DNA of 64,000 nucleotides from contig NZ_PKMC01000003.1 of the NCBI RefSeq assembly GCF_002849225.1, positions 1 through 64,000 of the forward strand. The letters run 5' to 3'. This DNA comes from Actinomyces sp. UMB0138 (GTDB lineage: Bacteria > Bacillota > Negativicutes > Veillonellales > Veillonellaceae). Made by a program: the position numbers and the translations under genes. Shown one piece after another: positions 22,029 to 31,667 of the stretch (its first letter is position 1; each line of letters opens with the position of its first letter). The notes beneath the pieces were generated by a model, which was given only the letters and a program-made list of their open reading frames with translations, was not told the origin of the DNA and did no database searches.

Positions 22029-23051
22029 ATGCACGACGGAGAAGCAGCAAGGGTCAGTCGAGTAACAATGGGAAAAGTAGGAAAAAGCATCTTAGTGGCA
22101 CTGGGGCTAATCATTCTAGCTTCGGTAACTTTGGCAGGGTTTGGGATCTATAAGTACGGACCAAAGCTCGGCATCTGGTTCCCATCGCCCTCCCCGGAGC
22201 GATACGGTAACGAGCTCCTTAGCTGGATGGAATCGGGGGTCTACGCAGACGGACCAAAATGGGCCGAGGCCAAACGAGCTGCCGCCAAAGGAATCAAAGA
22301 TGCAAAATCCCTGCAGGAGACCGAGACTGTTATAAATAAGGCTTTGAAGGTAGCAGGCGGCAAGCATTCCTTCATTCTCACCAAGGACATGCAGAAAAAA
22401 TCGGAAAACAGCTACGCCGCTCCCACCGTAAAGGTAGAAGGAAAAATTGCCACAGCGACTCTTCCCGAGACGATGGGCACCCCAGAGCAGGCGACCGATT
22501 ACACTAAGAAATTGGCAACTGGGTTAGCATCCGCACAAAATATTTGCGGCGCGGTAGTGGATCTACGCAACAACTTTGGCGGGACCATGTACCCCATGAT
22601 TTCAGGCGTCAGTGCTCTTTTGCCTGAAGGAAAACTCTCTAGCTTCACGGGCGCTGCGACCATGGACCTATACCTGGTAGATGGAAACATTCACCTAGGT
22701 GCAAAAGACGGCAACTCCCCCACAAACTTCAAAATCCCTACCCGCAAACTCAAGGTGCCCGTTGCCATCCTCACCGATGGTCACACTGCAAGCTCTGCAG
22801 AACAGACGCTAATCGCTTTCAAAGGGCTAGATTACACGCGCACCTTTGGCGAGCCGACCGCAGGATATGCCTCCGTAAACTCGTCTTATAAGCTTCCCAC
22901 GGGATCACTCATGCAGCTAACAAACGGGTTTACCAAAGATCGCACAGGCAATCTATACAAAGAGCAGCCCATCAAGGCAGACGTTCCGACTACAGCTGAG
23001 CAGGCGCCAAAAGCAGCAACTGAGTGGCTTGCCAAAATGGGATGCCGCTAG
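22029..23051 (+). CDS. S41 family peptidase, membrane-anchored, without PDZ domain
   Basis: A 340-residue protein. One N-terminal hydrophobic segment (SILVALGLIILASVTLAGFGIY, ~20-41) acts as a signal or anchor, with the catalytic part outside. The S41 core runs from ~150: CGAVVDLRNNFGGTMYPMISG, then VAILTDGHTASSAEQTLIAF with the presumed nucleophile serine, then the FGEPTAGYAS turn. No PDZ domain is seen, unlike carboxy-terminal processing proteases. Substrates are unknown. A second ATG at 22068 (MGKVGKSIL) is possible; GGTGAG lies ten bases before the first. Its stop overlaps the stop of the permease gene on the other strand in a shared CTAG. Confidence 0.83.
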   Translation: MHDGEAARVSRVTMGKVGKSILVALGLIILASVTLAGFGIYKYGPKLGIWFPSPSPERYGNELLSWMESGVYADGPKWAEAKRAAAKGIKDAKSLQETETVINKALKVAGGKHSFILTKDMQKKSENSYAAPTVKVEGKIATATLPETMGTPEQATDYTKKLATGLASAQNICGAVVDLRNNFGGTMYPMISGVSALLPEGKLSSFTGAATMDLYLVDGNIHLGAKDGNSPTNFKIPTRKLKVPVAILTDGHTASSAEQTLIAFKGLDYTRTFGEPTAGYASVNSSYKLPTGSLMQLTNGFTKDRTGNLYKEQPIKADVPTTAEQAPKAATEWLAKMGCR

Positions 23052-23923
23052 CCCTTTACAGCGCCCTCTTCAACGCCCTTGAAGAAATACCGTTGCATGG
23101 TGGCGAAGATGATGATGATCGGCACCAGCGCGATCACGGTACCTGCAGCCACCACGCGCGGGTTCTGCCCGAAGTTGGACTGCAGATACTGCATGCCCAC
23201 TGTTAGCGTGTACTTTTCGGGATCGTTCAGAACGACCAGCGGCCACAGGAAATCGTCCCAGGCGCCAATGAAACTGAAAAGGGCGACTACAGATACCATG
23301 CCTCGCACGTTCGGCCACACCACATACCGCAGCCGCTGGTAGGTGGATGCGCCGTCGATTACGGCCGCATCCAAAATGTCTCGAGGAATCATCCGGCAGG
23401 ACACAGCCATGAGCAGAACGTTCATGGCCCCGATTGCTCCGGGCAGCCAAACTCCCGCAAGTGTATTGTCGAGTCCCAATCCCCGAACAGTCAGGAACTG
23501 GCTGGTAAGGGTGACTTCGCCTGGCAGCAGCAGGGTCGATAAGAACAGGCCCATGATTACCTTCTTGAAGCGAAAGTTCATGCATGCCAAGGCATAGCCT
23601 GCCATCGTTGCAAAGATGGCGTTGGTAATAACCGATGCCACCGCAACTATTAGTGAGTGCATGCCGTAATCCCAGATGGGGATGCGGCGCGCTACTTCAG
23701 CAAAGTTGGCCAATGTGGGCGCAGAAGGCATCAGATCCGGCGGAAATTTGTAGATATCTTCGCTAGCCCCTTTGAAGGCGGTAGAGAGCTGCCAAAGGAA
23801 TGGACCTACTGAAACAATGAAAATTAGAACTAGCAGGACGTATTTGGCAATGGTGAGGGCGGGCGTTACATGTTCGTACGGCGCCGAGCCACGCTGATAC
23901 CACTTTTCTTTTGCCTTACTCAT
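23048..23923 (-). CDS. Carbohydrate ABC transporter permease (MalG type)
   Basis: Inner-membrane permease of 291 residues with six predicted helices. The CUT1/MalG-type EAA loop reads MIPRDILDAAVIDGASTYQRLRYVVWPNVRG (~175-205) and contacts the ATPase. It is the last gene of the glycan operon and overlaps the other permease by four bases. No ATP-binding subunit is encoded nearby. CUT1 systems commonly borrow a shared MsmK/UgpC-type ATPase from elsewhere in the genome. The substrate is inferred from its glycosidase neighbours to be a mannose- or GlcNAc-containing oligosaccharide. Confidence 0.92.
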   Translation of the reverse strand: MSKAKEKWYQRGSAPYEHVTPALTIAKYVLLVLIFIVSVGPFLWQLSTAFKGASEDIYKFPPDLMPSAPTLANFAEVARRIPIWDYGMHSLIVAVASVITNAIFATMAGYALACMNFRFKKVIMGLFLSTLLLPGEVTLTSQFLTVRGLGLDNTLAGVWLPGAIGAMNVLLMAVSCRMIPRDILDAAVIDGASTYQRLRYVVWPNVRGMVSVVALFSFIGAWDDFLWPLVVLNDPEKYTLTVGMQYLQSNFGQNPRVVAAGTVIALVPIIIIFATMQRYFFKGVEEGAVKG

Positions 23924-24849
23924 TTGCTCTGCACCTTTGCTTTCGGCCTCTTCTTAGAGTTTTTCAAGGCATCCTTGCCGTAGTTCAAATAGGCGACTAA
24001 GAGAAGTGGCCCAACAGTGAGGAAAAATAGCGCTATTGACAGGGCAGAGGCGTACCCTAGGTTGCCGTTTAGGCCAGATCCAGTGCGTTGAATGAGCATC
24101 ACAATGGACTGGTCTTTGCCGCCGGGTCCGCCAGTTCCGTTGGAGAGTATGTACAGTTCTGAGAAGACTCGGATAGCAGAGACGCACACTAGAGCACTTA
24201 CCAGTAGCATTGCGCCTCGTACTGCCGGAATAGTGACAGATCTGAAGCGATGCCACCATCCTGCACCGTCTAAGGTGGCCGCCTCGTAGACGTCTTTCGA
24301 GGCATTTGCCAGCGCCGCCAGGTACACCACCATGTAGTACCCGAGCCCCTTCCATACCGTTAGCAAAATTGCGCAAGCAAGCAGCTTCCACCGATCGATC
24401 ATGAAGTTTATTGGCTGGTCAATCAGCCCTGCCATCTTCAATGCTTCATTTACGATGCCCCGCGAGTTGAACATCCAGGCCCAGATGATGCCTACGACTA
24501 CTACGGAAGCGACAACGGGAAAGTAGTAGGAGGTTCGGAAGAATCCAATGCCTGGAATCTTCTTCCGAACCAGTACCGCTAGCAACAACGGCAAGATAGT
24601 AAGCAGCGGCACGCACACTAGCACGTAGACTATGCTCACTAAGATGGCCGCCCCGAAGTGCGGATCATGAAAAAGCTCCAGGTAATTTTGTAGCCCAACA
24701 AACTTATAAGCCCGCAAAGGCTTGGCGTTGGTGAAGGACAACACCACCGTATTAAGGAAGGGCCAAAGAGAGAACACCACGACCCAGAGGGCGGCAGGCC
24801 CCACCAGCAAATACGGGGTAAACCATTTATGAGTCTTCATGATCCGCAC
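23920..24849 (-). CDS. Carbohydrate ABC transporter permease (MalF/UgpA type)
   Basis: Partner permease of 309 residues. N-terminal basic residues are followed by YLLVGPAALWVVVFSLWPFLNTVVLSF. The EAA loop reads SKDVYEAATLDGAGWWHRFRSVTIPAVRG (~200-230). It has six predicted helices and a basic tail. It starts nine bases after the binding-protein gene and overlaps the MalG-type gene. Together the two form the membrane channel of one CUT1 importer. Confidence 0.92.
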   Translation of the reverse strand: MRIMKTHKWFTPYLLVGPAALWVVVFSLWPFLNTVVLSFTNAKPLRAYKFVGLQNYLELFHDPHFGAAILVSIVYVLVCVPLLTILPLLLAVLVRKKIPGIGFFRTSYYFPVVASVVVVGIIWAWMFNSRGIVNEALKMAGLIDQPINFMIDRWKLLACAILLTVWKGLGYYMVVYLAALANASKDVYEAATLDGAGWWHRFRSVTIPAVRGAMLLVSALVCVSAIRVFSELYILSNGTGGPGGKDQSIVMLIQRTGSGLNGNLGYASALSIALFFLTVGPLLLVAYLNYGKDALKNSKKRPKAKVQSK

Positions 24850-24858
24850 TTCCCGGGG

Positions 24859-26169
24859 TTACTCGTTGTCTTCTACGAGCTTGTTACATTCCTCGACTGC
24901 CTTATCCAAGGCATCGCTCACCGAGATGTCTCCTTGCATAGCGGCAGTGATCTGCTGCAAGTAGGCAGTCTTCATCTCTTCACTTAGCTCGATCGGAGTG
25001 AGCCTCTTAGCCTTCTTGGCCGTGCTGGCTGCAGTCTTAATTGCTTCCTTTACCAGGGGCGTATCCTCGTCCGAGATGAAGGAGTTCGGATCGTTGTTGC
25101 CTTCCTTCGTTCCGGGCAGGAATCCCTTGGCAATCTTTACGAAAGCTTCCTGGTTTGCGTTGTTGGTGACGTACTGAGCGAAAGCAAGCGCAGCTGCCGG
25201 ATTCTTGGAATTGGCCGACACTGAAATGCCCTGGACTAGGAGGTTCGGAGTCTCCCACGGCTCATTTACAACCACTTTGTCCGCCACGGAGGGCGCATCC
25301 TTCTTGATGTCGGAGGCAAAGGACGGGGTGGAGTTGAGGCCACCTAGAGTGCCTTTGTAGAACGCCTCGTTTAGCTGGGCGCCGTCATCAGCCTTGCCGA
25401 TCATCTCGGGGGCAACGCCATGCTTCTTGTACAGGTCTGCGTATCGCTGTAGTAGCTTCTGGGCGTCCTTGTTGTTAAACACAAACTTACGCGAGGAGGG
25501 GTCCCATACCTTGACGCCGCGCGAGGCCAAGTAGCCCAGGTCAGGACGGGTATTCATCAGAGTTACTCCCTGCTGCGCAGCTTTCTCGGCTGCGGCGTAC
25601 AGCTCGTCATCGCTGGTGGGAAGCTTGTCTTTACTGAGTCCGGCCTTCTGCAACGCATCGGTGTTCCAGTAGTTGAAGGCAACTCCCAGGTACCAGGGGT
25701 ATCCGAAGGAGCCGTCTACGCCGTGGTACTGGTAGGCCTCGACACCGCCGTCTACATAGCCTTCCAAGGTTTTCTTGTCAGCCTTAGCTAGATCCAGTAG
25801 CTTTCCGGCCTTGGCTAGCGGAGCGCCATACTCCGGCGGCAGATTGACTACATCCGGTAGCTGTTCAGAGTTAGCCTGCTGGAGGATCTTTTCTTCATAC
25901 CCGTCACCAGGCTGATCCATCCACTTAACTTTGACCTTCGGATTCTCTTTCTGAAAATCGGCGATCAACTTCTCAAAATAGGGGGTGAACTTCTCGTTTT
26001 TCAAAGACCATGTTTGGAAGGTTATGTTGCCAGAAACCTCCTGGTCCTTTACTTTCGACGCATCTACCCCAGACTCGGAGGAGCCTCCGCCAGCGCACCC
26101 GGCAAGACCGGTAGCTGCGAACGCTCCCACTGCGAGCACAGAGGCTAGCGTTTTCAGTGAATGCCTCAT
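24859..26169 (-). CDS. Extracellular oligosaccharide-binding lipoprotein
   Basis: Solute-binding lipoprotein of 436 residues for the adjoining permeases. It has a signal peptide with lipobox LAGC (MRHSLKTLASVLAVGAFAATGLAGCAGGGSS), then the family-1 binding fold (ITFQTWSLKNEKFTPYFEKLIADFQKENPKVKVKWMD). A conserved middle reads NEAFYKGTLGGLNSTPSF. I place the start at 26169, where AAAGGA lies seven bases upstream. An in-frame ATG five codons earlier has no site. It is tethered outside the membrane. Ligand specificity for N-glycan fragments is inferred from context only. Confidence 0.92.
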   Translation of the reverse strand: MRHSLKTLASVLAVGAFAATGLAGCAGGGSSESGVDASKVKDQEVSGNITFQTWSLKNEKFTPYFEKLIADFQKENPKVKVKWMDQPGDGYEEKILQQANSEQLPDVVNLPPEYGAPLAKAGKLLDLAKADKKTLEGYVDGGVEAYQYHGVDGSFGYPWYLGVAFNYWNTDALQKAGLSKDKLPTSDDELYAAAEKAAQQGVTLMNTRPDLGYLASRGVKVWDPSSRKFVFNNKDAQKLLQRYADLYKKHGVAPEMIGKADDGAQLNEAFYKGTLGGLNSTPSFASDIKKDAPSVADKVVVNEPWETPNLLVQGISVSANSKNPAAALAFAQYVTNNANQEAFVKIAKGFLPGTKEGNNDPNSFISDEDTPLVKEAIKTAASTAKKAKRLTPIELSEEMKTAYLQQITAAMQGDISVSDALDKAVEECNKLVEDNE

Positions 26170-26189
26170 TGCATTTCCTTTCATACTAT

Positions 26190-27458
26190 TTATTGATTTT
26201 GGAAAGTGTGTAGTTGGCTCAGTAGTTTTCTAGTCTGAGCCTCGTCCCGACGTCTGCCGAGTGGCCACAAGAGCTGCCCAAATGCGAAAAGTGGATCAAT
26301 AAGCTTGGCTATTATCTGGTCCGATGTCATGGTTTCAGGCTGATCGCACCACACCGAGAAGTTGGCACCATCCGGGCGCAGCCGAACTGCACCGGCTTTG
26401 TCGGGAAAAACGTAAGGATCGAAATCCCGCCAGACACTCTGGAAAGTGGGGATCTTACAATTGCCTTCCTCGCGCAAGATGAAATAGAGACTCTCTCCGT
26501 CCCAGTTGTGCAACTTGTATCCCAACTCGGCAAAGCGTTGCGGAGGCGCCATATGTGCTCCCCACCGGGTCCAATAGAAAATGTTGGCGCGCTTATCTGG
26601 AAATACCTTCGCGTCTACATGGACCCCATCGTTGAATAGGTTTACCGCGATCCCCTGCTCTGCTAGGCGTTGCACACACTGGTTGGCGAAATCTATCCAC
26701 ACGTCGTTGCCATGAGCGCCGGGCCCAAACTGTGCAACTGCTTGCCTCTCCAGAGAATCCACCCGAGTGCCGTATTCCAGGAATTCATCGGCCCCCACTG
26801 TGAACGAGGTTGCGGAGAACATCTGGACTACTTCGTCCATCAAATCCCACACTAGCTCTTTCGCTTGCGGATCCAAGATGTTCAGGGCGCCTGGAATTAA
26901 CTGCCCGCAATCGTCACGCAAGCCTGCCCACTGATTGGGGCCAAGAACTTTATGCAAGTGCCCAGGCATATCGAAAGAGGGCACGACCTCGATGCCTAGT
27001 TCGGCCGCATAAGCAACGATTTGCTCAATCTCGTCTTTGCTGAGGTGGTGTTTCGAAACAATTTCTGGGTGCAACGCAGATGCCACCCGATAACCGTGTG
27101 TATCTGAGATGTGTAGATCCAGCACATTCAAGCGGCACCAGGCCATCAGGTGAAGAATCTGTTTTATATGGGAGGGCGAGAAATAGTGTCTACCGGCGTC
27201 CAGGTGGAGCGAACGATGACCAATCGGGGCCTCGTGCACCCCCACGGTTACTACCTGATCTGCAGCCTGCTCTAATGCCACTTGAACCTGGCCAGCAAGG
27301 CGCTGGACATCGGTGCGTGCTACTACCTCGAAGGAATGCTTGCCAACCTGCGGCGAACCCGGTGTCGTAGGATCCGCAGGGACGCGCCTCACTAAGTAAC
27401 CTTTTTCGGGGCCGCCCTGGCGTGCGGGCACTTCAAGATTGAGCGGATTATCGGACAT
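26190..27458 (-). CDS. GH20 family beta-N-acetylhexosaminidase, cytosolic
   Basis: Removes terminal beta-linked GlcNAc (or GalNAc) by substrate-assisted catalysis. The GH20 barrel opens with HRSLHLDAGRHYFSPSHIKQILHLMAWCRLNVLDLHISDTHGYRV. It continues with VVPSFDMPGHLHKVL and the catalytic Asp-Glu pair in VGADEFLEYG (~240). I place the start at 27458 because GGAGG lies six bases upstream and homology starts there. The upstream frame to 27551 is inside the preceding gene. The length is 422 residues with no signal peptide, so it works on imported sugars. It overlaps the GH5-like gene by 11 bases. Confidence 0.85.
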   Translation of the reverse strand: MSDNPLNLEVPARQGGPEKGYLVRRVPADPTTPGSPQVGKHSFEVVARTDVQRLAGQVQVALEQAADQVVTVGVHEAPIGHRSLHLDAGRHYFSPSHIKQILHLMAWCRLNVLDLHISDTHGYRVASALHPEIVSKHHLSKDEIEQIVAYAAELGIEVVPSFDMPGHLHKVLGPNQWAGLRDDCGQLIPGALNILDPQAKELVWDLMDEVVQMFSATSFTVGADEFLEYGTRVDSLERQAVAQFGPGAHGNDVWIDFANQCVQRLAEQGIAVNLFNDGVHVDAKVFPDKRANIFYWTRWGAHMAPPQRFAELGYKLHNWDGESLYFILREEGNCKIPTFQSVWRDFDPYVFPDKAGAVRLRPDGANFSVWCDQPETMTSDQIIAKLIDPLFAFGQLLWPLGRRRDEAQTRKLLSQLHTFQNQ

Positions 27459-28605
27459 GTTGTACCTCCAAACGCAACGGGGTGCCGTCCTCGATTGCCT
27501 GTGCCCAAGTAGCAAATAGTTGCCCATCGGGACGAGTAGAAATCCGTCCACTGTCAGGAGCTTCTATGGGCAAGGTTTCTTTGCCGGCCCGATAAGGCGT
27601 AACAGTGCCATCGGCATAGCCCTGCTTGAAGTCGGCTAGGGCCTGCCCGGTTGGCTTCAGATTCCCTTTGTAGTCAAATATGCCGAGGGCGTATTCAACC
27701 TGGGGGAAGTCAGCCAAGCTCGGGTCCAAATCATGCGAGCACCACCAGGTAACCTGTTCCAACTCCTCAACAACAGCTGCGTGCTTTAGTGATTCGGTAA
27801 CAAATTCGGGGGCACGTTCTGCACTCAAATAGTTCAGTGGCGCCCCTACCTCTTGCAGCCACAGAGGTTTGCGCGGCCCCCAAGCACGTAGCAGCTCCAA
27901 CAGATAGCGGGCAAACAGGTTTAGCCAAGGATGATCCTTCCCGAGCTTCGGCCCCAATCTGCCAAATATCCACGCATGGACTGTCATCGCTCCGCCCTTG
28001 GCGGCCTCCCGTGGGGTAAAAGGCTGAGTTGGGTCAAAAAGCACGTCGTCATCAAAGCAGAAGGTGTGCGTTCCCTGCGGCCATGCTCGCTGGGCCTCCT
28101 CTAAAAGGGAATCTACCCATTTCGCGGCCTGGTCCGAATTGAGTTCACAGGGATGCGGGTGTCTGTTGGCAGCAAACTGCACTATCTCGTTGCCCAAGCA
28201 AATCCCACTTGCTCCTTGTAAGGGGGCAAGCCTTTCACATATGCGCCCGACCAATTCCCGCTGCGCCTGCACTACTTGCGGATCAGTGAAGATATTGCGC
28301 TTATGCCAGGACAGAACCCAAGACGGGAGGAAGTCGTAGCTGGAAAGGTGACCTTGCAGAACGTCTACGCTTACCTCTAATCCGCACTGGACGGCCTCTT
28401 CTGCCATCCACTGCACGTCATCGAGAGCCGAATTAGAGATCAAAGTCCGATTGGGTTGCAGCAGTGGCCACAACGGAAAAATTCGAACGTGGTCTAATCC
28501 GATCTGCCTAATTGCCTGAAAGTCGTCGTGTACAGCAGCTTTATCTAAGTGTGCCCACTGGTAGAACCAGCCTTTCCGAGGCACGTAATTTACCCCGACC
28601 TTCAT
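27448..28605 (-). CDS. GH5-like glycosidase, putative beta-mannosidase
   Basis: A clan GH-A (beta/alpha) barrel of 385 residues without a signal peptide. It opens with MKVGVNYVPRKGWFYQW and HVRIFPLWPLLQPN. The acid/base glutamate sits in GICLGNEIVQFA (~165) and the nucleophile glutamate in PLWLQEVGAP (~270). The layout resembles GH5_18 enzymes, which in bifidobacteria cleave Man-beta-1,4-GlcNAc from the core of N-glycans. That subfamily call is from memory and context, not an alignment. It is sandwiched between the GH38 and GH20 genes with a one-base and an 11-base overlap, and this fits the role. Confidence 0.75.
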   Translation of the reverse strand: MKVGVNYVPRKGWFYQWAHLDKAAVHDDFQAIRQIGLDHVRIFPLWPLLQPNRTLISNSALDDVQWMAEEAVQCGLEVSVDVLQGHLSSYDFLPSWVLSWHKRNIFTDPQVVQAQRELVGRICERLAPLQGASGICLGNEIVQFAANRHPHPCELNSDQAAKWVDSLLEEAQRAWPQGTHTFCFDDDVLFDPTQPFTPREAAKGGAMTVHAWIFGRLGPKLGKDHPWLNLFARYLLELLRAWGPRKPLWLQEVGAPLNYLSAERAPEFVTESLKHAAVVEELEQVTWWCSHDLDPSLADFPQVEYALGIFDYKGNLKPTGQALADFKQGYADGTVTPYRAGKETLPIEAPDSGRISTRPDGQLFATWAQAIEDGTPLRLEVQHVR

Positions 28606-31595
28606 CAGTTACAGCCAACTTTCAAGGTTAGAATCTGGAACGGGCGAAGGGTGGCGCTCACTCGGTTACCTACTACCTCGATCTGTGCTAGATCAGCTGC
28701 GTCCTCTTCCAACACGTTCACTACCTTTACGCTTTCAACGTCATAGCCAAATTCCAGCGACATGCCTGCCCGTTGGCCGAGTGGCTCGTAGCCGCGCACT
28801 ATAAATCCGCTGCCATCTTCAGCCCATTTGACGGCCTCGATGACAATCCCCTCAACACTGCGCAGCAACGGGATTGCGCCCTCCCCTTCGCCAGTTGCTG
28901 CAGTCAGCGGTTGGGCGAGGGCGTATCCGCGCTCTACCGTTTGGCGAAGGCTTGCTCCGGGAAGGACTTGGAACGAGCGGGAGTGGCTGCCGTGGTCGGT
29001 CTGCGGATCAGGGAACTTCGGGCTTCGGAGTAGAGAGGCACCAAATACCGCGTATGTGCCACCACATTCGTGGGCCTTGCGACGCACAGACCAGCCGGCA
29101 GTAGCCTCATTTACGATGCCCACCCCGAATTCGCCCTCGGGAGCGTAAATCCACTTTTGCGTAGAAACTTCGAACTTGTTCGATTCCCAAGTGGTGTTCT
29201 GGTGAATCGGCCGACTGATATGGCCCATCTGAGTGTCATATAGGGCATGGTCAGTATGCACGTCCACTGGGAAGTTCAGCTTCACCAGCTTCTCGGACTC
29301 ATGCCAAGTAGCATCTACGTCCACGCACAGTGCGTCGGAAATCGAATAGCTCACCTGTATTTGAGAAGATCCGAAAGCATATTTCACAACTACACGTTCG
29401 GCATCGGAACAGACTCGCACCGGCTGCAAAGTCTTTTCGGATGCGGAATAGAACTCGTCAATATCCCAGGCATCCCACATATTTGGGAAATCTTGATATA
29501 GGCAGAGCTGTCCCAGCGGCTCTACGGATGGAATCGTTTCCCGCCCATCGGTTCCTACCAATGAGTCAACTAGCCCCTGGGCATTGATGTGCGCGGTAAT
29601 TCCGGAACCGGTCAGTACAAACCCATCCTGACCGCGTTCTACCTTGCCCTTCTGAGGCGGGGCCGCATTGGCACCAAAAGAATACGGTGCCACTTCGCCA
29701 ACGTTCTGCGGGGCCGCATTGAAATAATTCTGGGCGTTGCCAGCTAGCAGGCAGCGTGCTTCTTCCGAGATTTCGCGAGCCTCTTCAATGACCCGTCGTT
29801 GCGTTGTTACCGCGTCCTGACAAGCCCAGGCGATAGACGAGCCGGGCAGAATATCGTGGAACTGGCAAAGCAGAACCGACTTCCACAACTGTTCAAACTT
29901 GGCGGTGGGATAGTCCATCAATCCAGCAACTCGAGCGTTGACCGCCCACAGTTCCGCCTGGAACAGAGCCGCCTCAGCCTGCTTGTTTCCAAGCTTGATA
30001 TTTGCTTGCGAGGTAAATGTTCCCCTGTGCATTTCCAGGTACAGCTCCCCTACCCACACAGGCGCGTCGGGATAATCCGCGAGCGCCTTGGTAAAGAAGG
30101 AATCGGGACTATCGTGAACTATGGCGGCAGATCCGGCAGTATTGGCCAATCGTTTTGTGCGTTCCAGCATGTCACGGGTGGGGCCGCCGCCGCCGTCGCC
30201 GTATCCGTATGGAACCAGCGACATGCTAGCTTTCGCCTTGTCCTTGAAGTTAGCAGCCGCGTACTGAACCTGCTGGGCACTCATCTCGGCTCCGTAGGTA
30301 TCCACCGGAGGGAAGTGAGTGAAAATGCGGGTGCCATCTATCCCTTCCCAATTCAACGTGTGATGCGGGAAGACGTCCGTCTGATTCCAAGAAATCTTCT
30401 GCGTGAGGAACCATTTTGCCCCACCCAATTTAGCTATTTGTGGCAATGCCGCAGAGTAGCCAAAGGAGTCAGGAAGCCAGACCCCCTGGCACCGTTTGCC
30501 AAGCTTATTTTGGAAATACTGCTGGCCATATAGCATTTGCCGACACATCGATTCCCCACAGGGCTGAACAGCATCAGGTTCCACCCACATTCCGCCTACC
30601 GGGACAATACGGCCCTTCTTAGTCCACTGAACCACTCGCTCAAACAGTTGCGGGTAATCTGCTTCGAGCCACGCCACGTGCTGCGCTGCAGGCAGGGCGA
30701 AGTACATCTCTTCTCCGTCGTCAAGTAAGCGCAGAACGTTTGCCAAGGTACGCGCTACCTTCCTGCGGGTTTCCCGAACAGGCCACAGCCACGCCGAATC
30801 GATGTGCGCGTGTCCTACTGCGGTGAGTTGGTGTGCCCCGGGAAGAGAACCATTGTTCAGCAGCGGTGCTAGCTGCTCCCGCGCGGCGCGGGCGGTACCA
30901 GCGACATTAGCCAGATCTAACTGGTCTACTGCCTTATTGATCTGCTGGTCAAAACGCAGTCTCTCCGCCTCGCCCAAGGTTAGTGCCAGGGTGGAGGCCA
31001 TCTCTAAGTCGTAAGCGAGGGCGCGCACGTCCGGACGCACTCTAACGAGCTCCGCCCTCTTCAGCCTGTAAATCGGCTCGGTGCTAGCCGTCTGCTTATC
31101 CCCGTCATAAGTCACCTGGAAGGGTGGCACTGCCAAAAGCAGCGGATTTGCGGCAGCCTCAACAAAGAAGGTAAGAGTTTCGCCAGCCTTACCGCTAACA
31201 GGGATCCACTGATTCTTTGGGTTTATGGCCTTCAGGATTTCTGCATCCGGCGTATAGACCAGGCCCTCGCACTGAAAACCCGGCGAGTGGTCTTCCCAGC
31301 CCAAATCTACGATGCACTGTAGTCCTTCAGTCTCTTCCGGCAAGCGCACCTGGAAACGAAACCAGGTAGTCCCCCAGGCTGGTCCCCAACTTTGCCCCAC
31401 CTCGAAGGGGACAAAATTGCCTTCCATGGCCTGCTGGAAGCTGATCGGTTCGCCCTGCCCTTCAACCCCATTCGGATCAGTTACGGCAAAAGCCGCAATG
31501 GATAGTGGGGAAAGGACTTCATGTTCGGCAGGACGGACACGTTCTTTTAGAACCCTAGAAAAACGCGCTTCCAAAAGTTGGTGAGTATCGTGCAT
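28605..31595 (-). CDS. GH38 family alpha-mannosidase
   Basis: A full-length GH38 enzyme of 996 residues. An N-terminal beta domain precedes the catalytic barrel. The zinc-site motif is TAVGHAHIDSAWLWPVRETRRK (~265) and the nucleophile aspartate is in GVWLPDSFGYSAALPQIAKLG (~390). WNQTDVFPHHTLNWEGIDGTRIFTHFPP and the C-terminal beta-sandwich domains follow. There is no signal peptide, so it trims alpha-mannose from imported glycans in the cytosol. AGGAG lies nine bases before the ATG. It is first in a six-gene operon whose promoter carries a LacI-type palindrome. Confidence 0.94.
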   Translation of the reverse strand: MHDTHQLLEARFSRVLKERVRPAEHEVLSPLSIAAFAVTDPNGVEGQGEPISFQQAMEGNFVPFEVGQSWGPAWGTTWFRFQVRLPEETEGLQCIVDLGWEDHSPGFQCEGLVYTPDAEILKAINPKNQWIPVSGKAGETLTFFVEAAANPLLLAVPPFQVTYDGDKQTASTEPIYRLKRAELVRVRPDVRALAYDLEMASTLALTLGEAERLRFDQQINKAVDQLDLANVAGTARAAREQLAPLLNNGSLPGAHQLTAVGHAHIDSAWLWPVRETRRKVARTLANVLRLLDDGEEMYFALPAAQHVAWLEADYPQLFERVVQWTKKGRIVPVGGMWVEPDAVQPCGESMCRQMLYGQQYFQNKLGKRCQGVWLPDSFGYSAALPQIAKLGGAKWFLTQKISWNQTDVFPHHTLNWEGIDGTRIFTHFPPVDTYGAEMSAQQVQYAAANFKDKAKASMSLVPYGYGDGGGGPTRDMLERTKRLANTAGSAAIVHDSPDSFFTKALADYPDAPVWVGELYLEMHRGTFTSQANIKLGNKQAEAALFQAELWAVNARVAGLMDYPTAKFEQLWKSVLLCQFHDILPGSSIAWACQDAVTTQRRVIEEAREISEEARCLLAGNAQNYFNAAPQNVGEVAPYSFGANAAPPQKGKVERGQDGFVLTGSGITAHINAQGLVDSLVGTDGRETIPSVEPLGQLCLYQDFPNMWDAWDIDEFYSASEKTLQPVRVCSDAERVVVKYAFGSSQIQVSYSISDALCVDVDATWHESEKLVKLNFPVDVHTDHALYDTQMGHISRPIHQNTTWESNKFEVSTQKWIYAPEGEFGVGIVNEATAGWSVRRKAHECGGTYAVFGASLLRSPKFPDPQTDHGSHSRSFQVLPGASLRQTVERGYALAQPLTAATGEGEGAIPLLRSVEGIVIEAVKWAEDGSGFIVRGYEPLGQRAGMSLEFGYDVESVKVVNVLEEDAADLAQIEVVGNRVSATLRPFQILTLKVGCN

Positions 31596-31638
31596 TTGAG
31601 TTGCTCCTGCGGGCCAGCGTCATTGCGTTCCACCCAAC

Positions 31639-31667
31639 AGACTAAACCGCTTTAGTTAAAGATGCAA
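31639..31667 (-). promoter_or_regulatory. Promoter and LacI-type operator of the glycan operon
   Basis: On the minus strand TTGCAT (31667-31662) and TAGTCT (31644-31639) are 17 bases apart, 44 bases or more before the GH38 start. The near-palindrome ACTAAACCGCTTTAGT (31641-31656) fills the 3' part of the spacer and overlaps the -10 element. The same half-site occurs before the GH18 gene. LacI-family operators are palindromes with a central CG, and a LacI gene adjoins. Repression by steric block is inferred. Confidence 0.65.

Noticed and set aside
30175..30215. GCCGCC-rich microsatellite-like stretch in the GH38 gene
   Set aside because: It encodes the ordinary YGYGDGGGGPTRDM segment of the enzyme and keeps the frame.
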